22,960 bases of DNA from an uncultured Roseburia sp. (GTDB lineage Bacteria; Bacillota; Clostridia; Lachnospirales; Lachnospiraceae). The stretch covers positions 1 through 22,960 of the forward strand of contig CAKRLC010000037.1 in the NCBI GenBank assembly GCA_934358955.1, in the 5' to 3' direction. Position 1 is the first letter of the stretch. Each line of letters opens with the position of its first letter. Shown here piece after piece: positions 8,516 through 15,765 of the stretch. The position numbers and the translations under genes are program-made. The notes under the pieces are model-generated. The model had not been told where the DNA came from. It was given only the letters and a program-made list of their open reading frames with translations, and did no database searches.

Positions 8516-8545
8516 ATTATACGTGAAAACGGTCTTCGCCGTCAA
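8516..8545 (-). promoter_or_regulatory. Sigma-A promoter of lepA
   Basis: Minus strand TTGACG (plus 8545-8540), an 18-base spacer, then a perfect TATAAT (plus 8521-8516). It lies about 70 bases before the lepA start and is the only strong promoter in the 8445-8757 gap. Confidence 0.75.
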
Positions 8546-8546
8546 G

Positions 8547-8596
8547 AAAATATGCAAAGTGCATTCTATTTAAAATATGCAACACACATTTTATTT
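8547..8596. repeat. Two 25-bp imperfect tandem repeats beside element C
   Basis: Two head-to-tail units, 8547-8571 and 8572-8596, share 20 of 25 bases (both begin AAAATATGCAA and end TATTT). They sit directly between the lepA -35 box and the left end of the palindromic element at 8597. No function is evident. Confidence 0.65.
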
Positions 8597-8726
8597 AAAA
8601 ATTCAGGTGGTAAAAAGTCTGCATTAAGTTTATGTTAACAGCCTGCACAAAGAGAAATTTGTAATATTTTTTTGTGCAGGCTGTTGGCAAGGTTAATGAT
8701 GCAGATTTTTTACCACCTGAATTTTT
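8597..8726 (+). repeat. Nested inverted-repeat element, internally deleted copy C
   Basis: Outer arms 8597-8624 and 8699-8726 pair at 27 of 28 positions (AAAAATTCAGGTGGTAAAAA on the left side). Inside, AACAGCCTGCACAAA (8637-8651) and TTTGTGCAGGCTGTT (8671-8685) form a perfect 15-bp stem. The left half, GTCTGCATTAAGTTTATG and onward, aligns with the minus strand of copy B (GTCTGCATTGAGCTTATG), so this is the same family without the central domain and with a single inner hairpin. It has the same orientation as copy A. It starts about 30 bases after the stop of the oligopeptide operon. The outer stem ends in TTTTT on either strand, so it may also act as that operon's terminator. Confidence 0.85.
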
Positions 8727-8757
8727 ATCATAATAAAATGCTCATGGAACATACATT

Positions 8758-10326
8758 CTATGATTCACTCTCTAATAGAATTTTTGTATAAGATTCCTTC
8801 GGATCCGCAAAAATCTCTTCGGTTTTTCCGGTTTCTATGATTTTGCCATCCTTCATCACCATAATACGGTCACACATATGATAAACTACATTCATATCAT
8901 GTGAGATAAACAGATAAGAAAGCTTCATCTCCTGCTGCAATCTCTGCAGAAGCTCCATGATCTGCGCCTGGATCGTAACATCTAAGGCTGATACCGGTTC
9001 ATCTGCAATGACAAATCCCGGATGAGTGATCAGTGCCTGTGCAATACTGATACGCTGTCTCTGCCCACCTGATAGTTCTGACGGATAACGGTCAAAATAG
9101 GCTTCATCCATGCCGACACGCGCTAACATCTCATAAGCGGCCGTTTTCATGTCCGCCTTTGTCATGGCATTCTTCCTGTCCAGTGCCTTTTGTGCCCGAA
9201 GCGGCTCCATCAAAAGCCAGCCGATCGTTTTTGTTGGATTCAGACTGCTGTAAGGATCCTGAAAAATCATTTGCGGTCTTACTGTATGGCTTAAAATCTC
9301 TCCTGTCACATGCTTTTGCATGCCAAGGATCGCTTTCGATAACGATGTCTTTCCACAACCGCTTTCTCCTACCAGGCCAAGACTTTCCCCTTCTGCGATC
9401 GTGAAGCTGACATGCTCCACTGCACACTGCTTCTGTTTTTTTCTAAATAAAGAGCCTGAAAAATCATCATAATAAACAGAAAGATCCTGTACTGACAGTA
9501 CTTTCTTCTGTTCCTGCGGACCGGCACTCAAAACTGAGGTTCTCGGCTTCAGCCGCGATGGAACCGCTTCGATGAGGTTTCTTGTGTATTCTTCTTTTGG
9601 GTGTGCAAAAATCGCTTCTGTTGGTCCCTGTTCTACAATACATCCGCTTTTCATCACAACAATACGGTCACAGATCCTTCTTGCAAGATTTAAATCATGC
9701 GTGATAAACAGCATGCTGTTCTGTTCTTTTTCGTTGATCTCTTTTAACAGACGCACGATCTGGTTCTGTATCGTCACGTCAAGTGCGGTTGTCGGTTCAT
9801 CCGCAATGATCAGCTCCGGCTGTAAGATCACCGCCATTGCGATCATCACTCTCTGCCGCATTCCGCCTGACAGCTGATGCGGATAACTGTCGTATACTTT
9901 TTCTGTATCATGAAGTCCTACTGCATCAAACGTTTCTAATACTTTTTTTCTTCGCTGCTCTGACTCTAATGTCGTATGAAGCTTTAACAGCTCATCCACC
10001 TGTTTTCCGGCTTTTTGGGTCGGGTTCAGGGATGTCATAGGCTCCTGAAAGATCATGGACATCTTTGCGCCCTGATAGCTTTGATACAGCTTTTTATCTA
10101 CCGGCTTTTTTGCTTCCCTTAAGATGACATCATCAAATAATATCTTTCCTTCTGTCACAACAGCTGTATCCGGTGCAAGTCCCATCAGTGTCAAGGAAGT
10201 GACGGATTTTCCGGAACCGGACTCTCCGACGACTCCTACGATCTCGCCTTCCTTTATCTCAATGCTGACATCCTTTACCACTTCTGCACCTTCAAAGGCA
10301 ACCGAAAGGTGTTCGATTTTTATCAT
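8758..10326 (-). CDS. Fused dual ATP-binding protein of an oligopeptide ABC importer (DppD-DppF type)
   Basis: Cytoplasmic ATPase with two nucleotide-binding domains in one 522-aa chain, doing the work of DppD plus DppF. Domain 1 (about 1-255) has Walker A GESGSGKS (34-41), LSGGMRQR (152-159) and IIADEPTTALD. Domain 2 (about 275-522) has Walker A GESGCGKT (320-327), LSGGQRQR (418-425) and VIADEPVSALD. Both catalytic glutamates are present. In domain 2 only about 33 residues separate Walker A from the Q-loop, against about 57 in domain 1, so roughly 20 residues of the usual beta segment are missing. ATG at 10326 has GGAGG about eight bases upstream, and that site overlaps the end of the permease gene. 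An upstream in-frame extension to 10425 is not supported. It is the last gene of its operon and is followed by palindromic element C. Confidence 0.93.
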   Translation of the reverse strand: MIKIEHLSVAFEGAEVVKDVSIEIKEGEIVGVVGESGSGKSVTSLTLMGLAPDTAVVTEGKILFDDVILREAKKPVDKKLYQSYQGAKMSMIFQEPMTSLNPTQKAGKQVDELLKLHTTLESEQRRKKVLETFDAVGLHDTEKVYDSYPHQLSGGMRQRVMIAMAVILQPELIIADEPTTALDVTIQNQIVRLLKEINEKEQNSMLFITHDLNLARRICDRIVVMKSGCIVEQGPTEAIFAHPKEEYTRNLIEAVPSRLKPRTSVLSAGPQEQKKVLSVQDLSVYYDDFSGSLFRKKQKQCAVEHVSFTIAEGESLGLVGESGCGKTSLSKAILGMQKHVTGEILSHTVRPQMIFQDPYSSLNPTKTIGWLLMEPLRAQKALDRKNAMTKADMKTAAYEMLARVGMDEAYFDRYPSELSGGQRQRISIAQALITHPGFVIADEPVSALDVTIQAQIMELLQRLQQEMKLSYLFISHDMNVVYHMCDRIMVMKDGKIIETGKTEEIFADPKESYTKILLESES

Positions 10327-10328
10327 TC

Positions 10329-11147
10329 TTACGCCTCCTGTCCTCTCCGTCTTATGCCTTCTCCCAAAAGAGAGAAGCCGAGCACTACCCATACGATCGT
10401 AAGACCCGGTGCAAGTGCATACCATGGTGCTGACTGTAAATATCCCTGTGCATCGGAAAGCATCATGCCAAGACTCGCATCCGGCGGCTGTACTCCGATT
10501 CCAAGATAACTCATACCGGATTCCGCAAGAATTGCATTGTTAAAACCGATCATAACGGATACGAGAAATACCGAAAAAATATTTGGCAGAATATGGACGA
10601 ATAAAATCCGAAGCTGCTTTACTCCCATCAGTCTTGCCCTTCGGATATAATCTGCATCCCGAAGCCTTAAAAATTCTGCACGGACGATCCGCACATAGCT
10701 TGGGACAAAAACAATACCAAGTGCAATGATCACATTCTGCGTCCCGGTTCCGAGAAGACTTATGATCACAAGTGTAAGGAGAATGCTTGGGAATCCATTG
10801 ATTGCATCTGTAATACGCATGATGATCTCATCTAAGATCCCTCCAAAGTATCCTGTCAATGCACCAAGGATGATTCCGACCGTCCCGGAAAAAAGAACTA
10901 CTAACATGCTGATTTCGATCGTAGTGCTCAATCCCTGCATCACTCTTGAAAAAATATCCCTGCCAAAATTATCGGTTCCAAACAGATGCTGCATCGTCGG
11001 TCCATTAAACTTCTCTGCCGCTGACATTGCCGTTGTACTATACGGTGTCCAGAACCTGCCGAGAACTGCTAAAAACACAGCCAGCCCTGTCATAAACAGA
11101 CCTGCTGATAAATATAAATTCCATTTTTTCTTTTTCTGTTTTGACAT
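10329..11147 (-). CDS. Oligopeptide ABC importer permease (DppC/OppC type)
   Basis: Inner-membrane permease subunit, 272 aa. A Lys-rich cytoplasmic start is followed by a first helix (about 11-32) and an OppC-type N-terminal segment ending in FGTDNFGRDIFSRV. The five-helix BPD domain then carries the EAA-like loop (DADYIRRARLMGVKQ), which contacts the ATPase. Its stop codon is two bases before the ATPase start, and it begins 15 bases after the first permease. It pairs with the DppB-type permease as a heterodimer. Relatives carry di- or oligopeptides, nickel or glutathione; specificity is not readable here. Confidence 0.93.
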   Translation of the reverse strand: MSKQKKKKWNLYLSAGLFMTGLAVFLAVLGRFWTPYSTTAMSAAEKFNGPTMQHLFGTDNFGRDIFSRVMQGLSTTIEISMLVVLFSGTVGIILGALTGYFGGILDEIIMRITDAINGFPSILLTLVIISLLGTGTQNVIIALGIVFVPSYVRIVRAEFLRLRDADYIRRARLMGVKQLRILFVHILPNIFSVFLVSVMIGFNNAILAESGMSYLGIGVQPPDASLGMMLSDAQGYLQSAPWYALAPGLTIVWVVLGFSLLGEGIRRRGQEA

Positions 11148-11162
11148 ACGCTCACCACATTT

Positions 11163-12122
11163 TTATTTTCTGCTGATCCGCGGGTCTATGACGCGGTACA
11201 GAATATCTACAATAAAATATACAAAAATCACAACAAAGGTAATATACAAAATCAGGATCTCTACCACCGGGAAATCCCTTGTGGAAACAGAACTGATCAG
11301 AAGTCTTCCGATTCCCGGAAGTCCGAAAACCTGTTCCACTACAATACTTCCAGCCAGGATCTCTGCGATCATCATACCAAGGAACGTGATCACCGGCATC
11401 ATGGCATTTCGCAGCACATGACCGTACATCACTCTTCTTTTACTGCAGCCCTTGCTATATGCAGTTCTTACATAATCTGTTTTTAATTCTGTCAGCATGG
11501 AATTGCGCAGAAATCTTGCCGTCATTGCAATCTTCGGCAGCGCAATGGAAATGGCCGGGAAAAACAGATAGCTTAAAAATCCTCTCATATTATCCCGGTA
11601 ACTGATGTATTCTCCCGGTGTGAACCACTTCAACAGTACCCCACACAGATAGGTTACCAGGATTCCCAGGAAAAATGATGGCACCGCCATCGTCGCCTGG
11701 GTTATGACACCGAGCGCAGCATCCAGAAACCGGTTGCTGCTTTTTGCCCAAAATACCCCCAAAGGAATGGATACCAGAACGATCAGCACAAATGAAAGTG
11801 CCGCCAGCCATAAGGTTACCGGCAGCTTATCTGCTATCAATTCCTTCACGGGCATCATTTCATTCATATTTTTTGAATAGCGGTAGCTGACACCAAAGTC
11901 ACCTTTTAAGACATCCCCTGCCCAGGACACATAACGTTCCACAGGAGGCTTGTCCAACCCTAATTCTTCCCTGAGCGCCTGCTCACGCTCCGGTGTTGCT
12001 TCCGTTCCCAGGATAGATGTCACCACATCGCCCGGGATCACCTGAAAAGCAAGAAAAGCAGCTACGGAAACTAAAAACAATGTCATAATGAGAGTAAATA
12101 TTTTTTTAATTATAAGTTCCAT
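11163..12122 (-). CDS. Oligopeptide ABC importer permease (DppB/OppB type)
   Basis: Inner-membrane permease subunit, 319 aa from ATG at 12122, with six helices. The first is at about 7-28 and is followed by the conserved periplasmic stretch containing IPGDVVTSILG and LREELGLDKPP. The EAA-like loop reads TDYVRTAYSKGCSKRRV, and the C-terminus DPRISRK is typical. The chosen ATG has AAGGGA about nine bases upstream. An in-frame GTG at 12143 would add seven residues but has no ribosome binding site. It lies 100 bp after the binding-protein gene, with an AT-rich hairpin in the gap. Confidence 0.92.
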   Translation of the reverse strand: MELIIKKIFTLIMTLFLVSVAAFLAFQVIPGDVVTSILGTEATPEREQALREELGLDKPPVERYVSWAGDVLKGDFGVSYRYSKNMNEMMPVKELIADKLPVTLWLAALSFVLIVLVSIPLGVFWAKSSNRFLDAALGVITQATMAVPSFFLGILVTYLCGVLLKWFTPGEYISYRDNMRGFLSYLFFPAISIALPKIAMTARFLRNSMLTELKTDYVRTAYSKGCSKRRVMYGHVLRNAMMPVITFLGMMIAEILAGSIVVEQVFGLPGIGRLLISSVSTRDFPVVEILILYITFVVIFVYFIVDILYRVIDPRISRK

Positions 12123-12184
12123 GCTGCTTTCCCTTCTTTTCACTTAATGATTTCTGTTGATCACTCAATAATCTCGCTGTTCAT

Positions 12185-12208
12185 CAAATATAAATAAATT
12201 TATATTTG
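12185..12208 (-). other. AT-rich hairpin between binding-protein and permease genes
   Basis: CAAATATAAAT (12185-12195) and ATTTATATTTG (12198-12208) are perfect 11-bp inverted repeats around AA. The stem is weak and has no T-run. Such intercistronic stems often give more binding protein than permease; that role is inference. Confidence 0.5.
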
Positions 12209-12222
12209 ACGCACTTCGTTCC

Positions 12223-13806
12223 TTATTTCATATAGCTGACTGTACTCATATCCTGTACATAGATCGGGTAGAATAAATAGCCTCCGAGCTCTTTGCTGAT
12301 CGCAGTTATATTAGCAGGTACCTGGATAAAGGCACTTGCTGCTTCCTCGCAGAGAATGGTCTGTAACTGTTTATAGTACTCATTTCTCTCTGCTGTATCC
12401 TGTGTCAGCTGAATTTTCTCCAATACCTCATCATACTCTTCACTGGAGAAATTAACGAAGTTCTTGGAGGAATCTGACTGGAAGCGACCCAGCAGGTAAC
12501 CTGGTGTTAAATCAGCACAGGTAATTCCACTGATCGTTGCCTGATAATTTCTTCCATTATATACTTCGTCGAGCCAGGTATTCCATTCTACAGGATTGAT
12601 CGTAGCATTGATTCCAACCGCTTTTAACTGTTCAACGACTACTTCACCTGTCTGCATATGAAATTCATAGTTGGATGGAATTGCGATCTCTAAATCGAAT
12701 CCATCTGCATATCCTGCTTCTGCAAGAAGTGTTTTTGCCTGCTCCACATTTGCGGATGTTCCATACATGTCATTTAAATCAACATAAAGATCCTTTAATG
12801 TAGGAAGCATAGCTGAACTGACGATCGTTCCGTTGCCACCGGCAACAAAATTATTCACATCATCTTTGTCAAGTGCATAGCAGATTGCCTGTCTTACTCT
12901 TACATCCTGCAGCGGTTCATAATCATTATTTAAAAATAATGCCTGTACCACATTTGATGGAGCGTATTCTACATTAAATGTATCTTTTAACTCACTTGCC
13001 TGGGAATCAGTCAGATAAGAAAGCATGTCAATGCTTCCGCCCTGCATGTCTAATAATGCAGAGTCTACATTTCCTACGATCTTAAATTCTACCTGATCCA
13101 GAATTGGAAGACCTTCTACCCAATAATCTTCATTCTTGGCAAGAACAATGCCTTCCTGTGGTGTATAAGATACAAAAGAAAACGGTCCGGTACCAACTGG
13201 ATTCGCCGCCTCGTCTTCCCCGCTGCCTGCAGGAATGATCGCTGTCATAAAGCTGTAAATCAGCTCTGCATCCGGAGCACCCACTGTTACCTGAACCGTT
13301 TTGTCGTCTATAATATCTACGGACTGAATGGCCTGTAATGGGGTAACCAGAGGTGTACCGTCTAAAAGTCCTGCTGCTCTCTCAAGAGAGTACTTCACAT
13401 CCTCACATGTCACATCATTACCGTTATGGAACTTCACGCCGTCTCTTAACGTAAACGTATATACCAGACCGTCTTCTGAAACATCATAACTGTCTGCTAC
13501 TGCGCAAATCAAATTACCATTCACATCCGGTTTTACCAAACCTTCAAAAATGTTAAACAGAATTTCTTTGGTTCCTGCCGCTGTTGCTTTGTGTGGGTCA
13601 AGACTGTCAATATCCTGCTGTATGCCTACAACTACGGAGCCTCCATCGACCGGACCGTACTCTGATGCTTCTGTACCTTCCGTTACCTGTGCTGGCTCCT
13701 TAGAGGAAGTATCCTCCGAAGACTCTCCTGTGCCATCTGCGCCACAACCGCCCAGTACAGCCATTACCAGAAGTGCCATGAAAAGTAAACCTAATTTCTT
13801 TTTCAT
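12223..13806 (-). CDS. Oligopeptide ABC importer substrate-binding lipoprotein (DppA/OppA type, SBP_bac_5)
   Basis: Surface-anchored solute-binding protein, 527 aa. The signal peptide MKKKLGLLFMALLVMAV ends in the lipobox LGGC (C21), after which a Ser/Thr/Glu-rich linker leads into the mature domain. Family features are IDSLDPHKATA, the segment LRDGVKFHNGNDVTCEDVKYSLER, and the later RVRQAICYALDKDD. It is the first and promoter-proximal gene of the importer operon, with GAGGAG at normal distance from the ATG. It resembles dipeptide, nickel or glutathione binding proteins. The ligand cannot be assigned from sequence alone. Confidence 0.93.
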   Translation of the reverse strand: MKKKLGLLFMALLVMAVLGGCGADGTGESSEDTSSKEPAQVTEGTEASEYGPVDGGSVVVGIQQDIDSLDPHKATAAGTKEILFNIFEGLVKPDVNGNLICAVADSYDVSEDGLVYTFTLRDGVKFHNGNDVTCEDVKYSLERAAGLLDGTPLVTPLQAIQSVDIIDDKTVQVTVGAPDAELIYSFMTAIIPAGSGEDEAANPVGTGPFSFVSYTPQEGIVLAKNEDYWVEGLPILDQVEFKIVGNVDSALLDMQGGSIDMLSYLTDSQASELKDTFNVEYAPSNVVQALFLNNDYEPLQDVRVRQAICYALDKDDVNNFVAGGNGTIVSSAMLPTLKDLYVDLNDMYGTSANVEQAKTLLAEAGYADGFDLEIAIPSNYEFHMQTGEVVVEQLKAVGINATINPVEWNTWLDEVYNGRNYQATISGITCADLTPGYLLGRFQSDSSKNFVNFSSEEYDEVLEKIQLTQDTAERNEYYKQLQTILCEEAASAFIQVPANITAISKELGGYLFYPIYVQDMSTVSYMK

Positions 13807-13864
13807 AAAATTGCTCTTCTCCTCTTCGAATTAAAAATTCCTCTCATTATTCAATTGCCATTCC

Positions 13865-13892
13865 ATTTTACCATAGAAATCAAAAATTTCAA
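13865..13892 (-). promoter_or_regulatory. Promoter of the oligopeptide importer operon
   Basis: Minus strand TTGAAA (plus 13892-13887), a 16-base spacer, then TAAAAT (plus 13870-13865) preceded by TGG, giving an extended -10 (TGGTAAAAT). It lies about 60 bases before the binding-protein ATG. No clear terminator for murE is seen between 13893 and 13930, so some read-through from murE is possible. Confidence 0.7.
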
Positions 13893-13930
13893 TACTATTG
13901 TTATTTTTTTAACACAGTTTTTTAGCTATT

Positions 13931-15415
13931 TTATTTTCTTTTTCCTTCTCTGATCTCATCTAAGATCTCAGCAACTGCTTCACGCTCATCAAAATGGTAC
14001 TTCACGCCTTTGATCTCCTGATAATTCTCATGTCCTTTTCCGAGCAGCACGATCATATCTCCCGGCTGTGCATTCATCATGCAATATGCGATTGCTTCTT
14101 TCCGGTCATCGATCTCAATATATTTGCCATTGCTTTTTGCAAGACCTACCTTAATATCATTATTGATATCACGGATGTCTTCATCACGCGGATTGTCACA
14201 GGTCAGCACACAGAGGTCTGCCATCTCACCGGTCACCTCTCCCATGTCATAACGACGGAGTTTTGAACGGTTTCCACCGCCTCCATAAACACAGATCAGA
14301 CGCTTCGGATGGTATTCCATTAATGTTGTCAAAACGCTTCGGGTACTTACTTCATTATGCGCATAATCAATGATCATTGTATAGTCCTTTGATACCGGGA
14401 GCATCTCCACTCTGCCCTTTACCTGCACCTTAGAAAGTCCTTCTAAGATCGCTTCCTGCTCAATTCCTGCCAGATGGCATACTAACATTGTAACCATTGA
14501 ATTATAAACAGAAAATCTGCCTGGGATATGAACTTTTGCCTGACATTCCATGCAGCCAGTCACGTCAAAATGCATGCCAAGCTTTCCATCTTCGTTAATA
14601 AATCCAATATTGGATGCCATAAGATCTGCTTCTTTTTCTGCCGAAAAAGTTTTCACAATGCAGGTATGACCCTTTAAGATTCCCTCAACATGCTCATCAT
14701 CCGCGTTCACGATCCCGACCTTGCACTGACGGAACAGAAGGCTCTTACACTCCATGTATTCTTCGAAGGATTCGTGTTCTGCCGGTCCGATATGATCCGG
14801 TGATAAATTTGTAAAAATACCATAATCAAACTGAATTCCGGCTGTACGGTCTAATTTCAGACCCTGGGAAGAAACCTCCATGACCACATATTCGCAGCCA
14901 GCCTCTACCATAGCCGCAAACATTCTGTGCAGCTCATAAGATTCCGGCGTTGTATTCTTTGATGGCAGATGCTCTTCTCCGATCATGGCTCCGATCGTAC
15001 CGATCAGACCAACCTTTTTTCCCGCCATCTCAAGTACCTTTTTGATCATATAGGTTGTTGTTGTTTTTCCCTTCGTTCCGGTAAGTCCGATCGTTACGAG
15101 TTTTCTGGCCGGATGATCAAATAATGCAGCTGACATATAAGCGAGCGCTCTTCTGGCCGATTCTACTTTTAAAACAGTGATCGTTTCCGGGATCTGTGCA
15201 GCTTCCTCTTCTTTTTCCAATACGATCACAGAGGCGCCCTTTTCAATCGCATCCGGAATGTACTTGTGACCGTCTGTTACCGCACCTACCATACAGACAA
15301 ACATCGTTCCCTGCGCAATTTTTCTGGAATCATAAATAATATCCCGCACTTCTGTTTCCATGCTTCCCTGAAGCAGCGTATATTCAATTTCTTCACAAAT
15401 CTTCTTTAATTTCAT
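13931..15415 (-). CDS. murE: UDP-MurNAc-tripeptide synthetase MurE (meso-DAP-adding type)
   Basis: Cytoplasmic ligase adding the third amino acid to UDP-MurNAc-L-Ala-D-Glu, 494 aa. The Mur N-terminal domain is followed by the P-loop GTKGKTT (113-119), the central domain with TNLSPDHIG and the candidate carbamylated lysine in CKSLLF (about 224), and the C-terminal domain. DNPR at 407-410 together with GKGHE at 459-463 is the signature of enzymes that use meso-diaminopimelate. Two spots differ from the usual pattern: DYAHNEVS where most MurE proteins have DYAHTPD, and GGGGNRSK. A diverged paralogue is therefore possible. ATG at 15415 has AAGGA about eight bases upstream; the open frame extending to 15484 runs into repeat element B and is not preferred. 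dapF, which makes meso-DAP, lies just upstream. Confidence 0.93.
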   Translation of the reverse strand: MKLKKICEEIEYTLLQGSMETEVRDIIYDSRKIAQGTMFVCMVGAVTDGHKYIPDAIEKGASVIVLEKEEEAAQIPETITVLKVESARRALAYMSAALFDHPARKLVTIGLTGTKGKTTTTYMIKKVLEMAGKKVGLIGTIGAMIGEEHLPSKNTTPESYELHRMFAAMVEAGCEYVVMEVSSQGLKLDRTAGIQFDYGIFTNLSPDHIGPAEHESFEEYMECKSLLFRQCKVGIVNADDEHVEGILKGHTCIVKTFSAEKEADLMASNIGFINEDGKLGMHFDVTGCMECQAKVHIPGRFSVYNSMVTMLVCHLAGIEQEAILEGLSKVQVKGRVEMLPVSKDYTMIIDYAHNEVSTRSVLTTLMEYHPKRLICVYGGGGNRSKLRRYDMGEVTGEMADLCVLTCDNPRDEDIRDINNDIKVGLAKSNGKYIEIDDRKEAIAYCMMNAQPGDMIVLLGKGHENYQEIKGVKYHFDEREAVAEILDEIREGKRK

Positions 15416-15457
15416 TTTACATTTCCTTCTCGCTGTGTATTTTTTCGATACATTGAT

Positions 15458-15686
15458 CCGGGTGTCAAAAGGTCTGCTCTCCATTTTTTATTGACGGATT
15501 GCACAAAAGAAATATTTCAGGTTTCTCTTTGTGCAATGAAGATGAGACTCATGAATCGTGGAAGCCTTTGCTGAACACGATTCTTGTTTTCAGAGGCTCA
15601 TCGGAATGTTTTGCACAATGAAACCAGAAATATTTCTTTTGTGCAAGTTGCTAACATAAGCTCAATGCAGACCTTTTGACACCCGG
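15458..15686 (-). repeat. Nested inverted-repeat element, full-length copy B
   Basis: Outer arms are a perfect 20-bp inverted repeat, 15458-15477 (CCGGGTGTCAAAAGGTCTGC) and 15667-15686. Inner hairpins are ATTGCACAAA 15498-15507 with TTTGTGCAAT 15528-15537, and TTGCACAA 15611-15618 with TTGTGCAA 15639-15646. Central stems are GATGAG 15541-15546 with CTCATC 15597-15602, CCTTTG 15565-15570 with CAGAGG 15591-15596, and GAATCGTG 15553-15560 with CACGATTC 15576-15583. Read on the minus strand it aligns along its length with copy A. Each outer arm carries an outward-facing TTGACA. No ORF is present. It fills most of the 350-bp gap between dapF and murE. Confidence 0.88.
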
Positions 15687-15699
15687 TCATACTTTATTT

Positions 15700-15751
15700 A
15701 AAAAACAGACCTTTTGAGGCCAAAATCGAATGATGTCGGATTCAAAAGGTC
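15700..15751 (-). terminator. Terminator after dapF
   Basis: GACCTTTTGA (15708-15717) and TCAAAAGGTC (15742-15751) form a perfect 10-bp stem. The 24-base loop can itself fold weakly. On the minus strand the stem is followed by TG and six T (15705-15700). It lies 15 bases past the dapF stop. The arm sequence repeats the AAAAGGTC core of the neighbouring element B. Confidence 0.8.
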
Positions 15752-15765
15752 ATAGGGTAATCATT

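Noticed and set aside
10327..10425. N-terminal extension of the fused ATPase (33 residues)
   Set aside because: It runs through the end of the permease gene and has no ribosome binding site. The ATG at 10326 has a good one and gives a normal ATPase start.
10726..11421. Plus-strand open frame of 231 codons opposite the two permeases
   Set aside because: It spans the junction of two well-supported minus-strand permease genes and shows no family motif. It is a frame shadow.
15416..15484. N-terminal extension of MurE
   Set aside because: The extra frame lies partly in the outer arm of repeat element B and is not MurE-like. The ATG at 15415 has a ribosome binding site.
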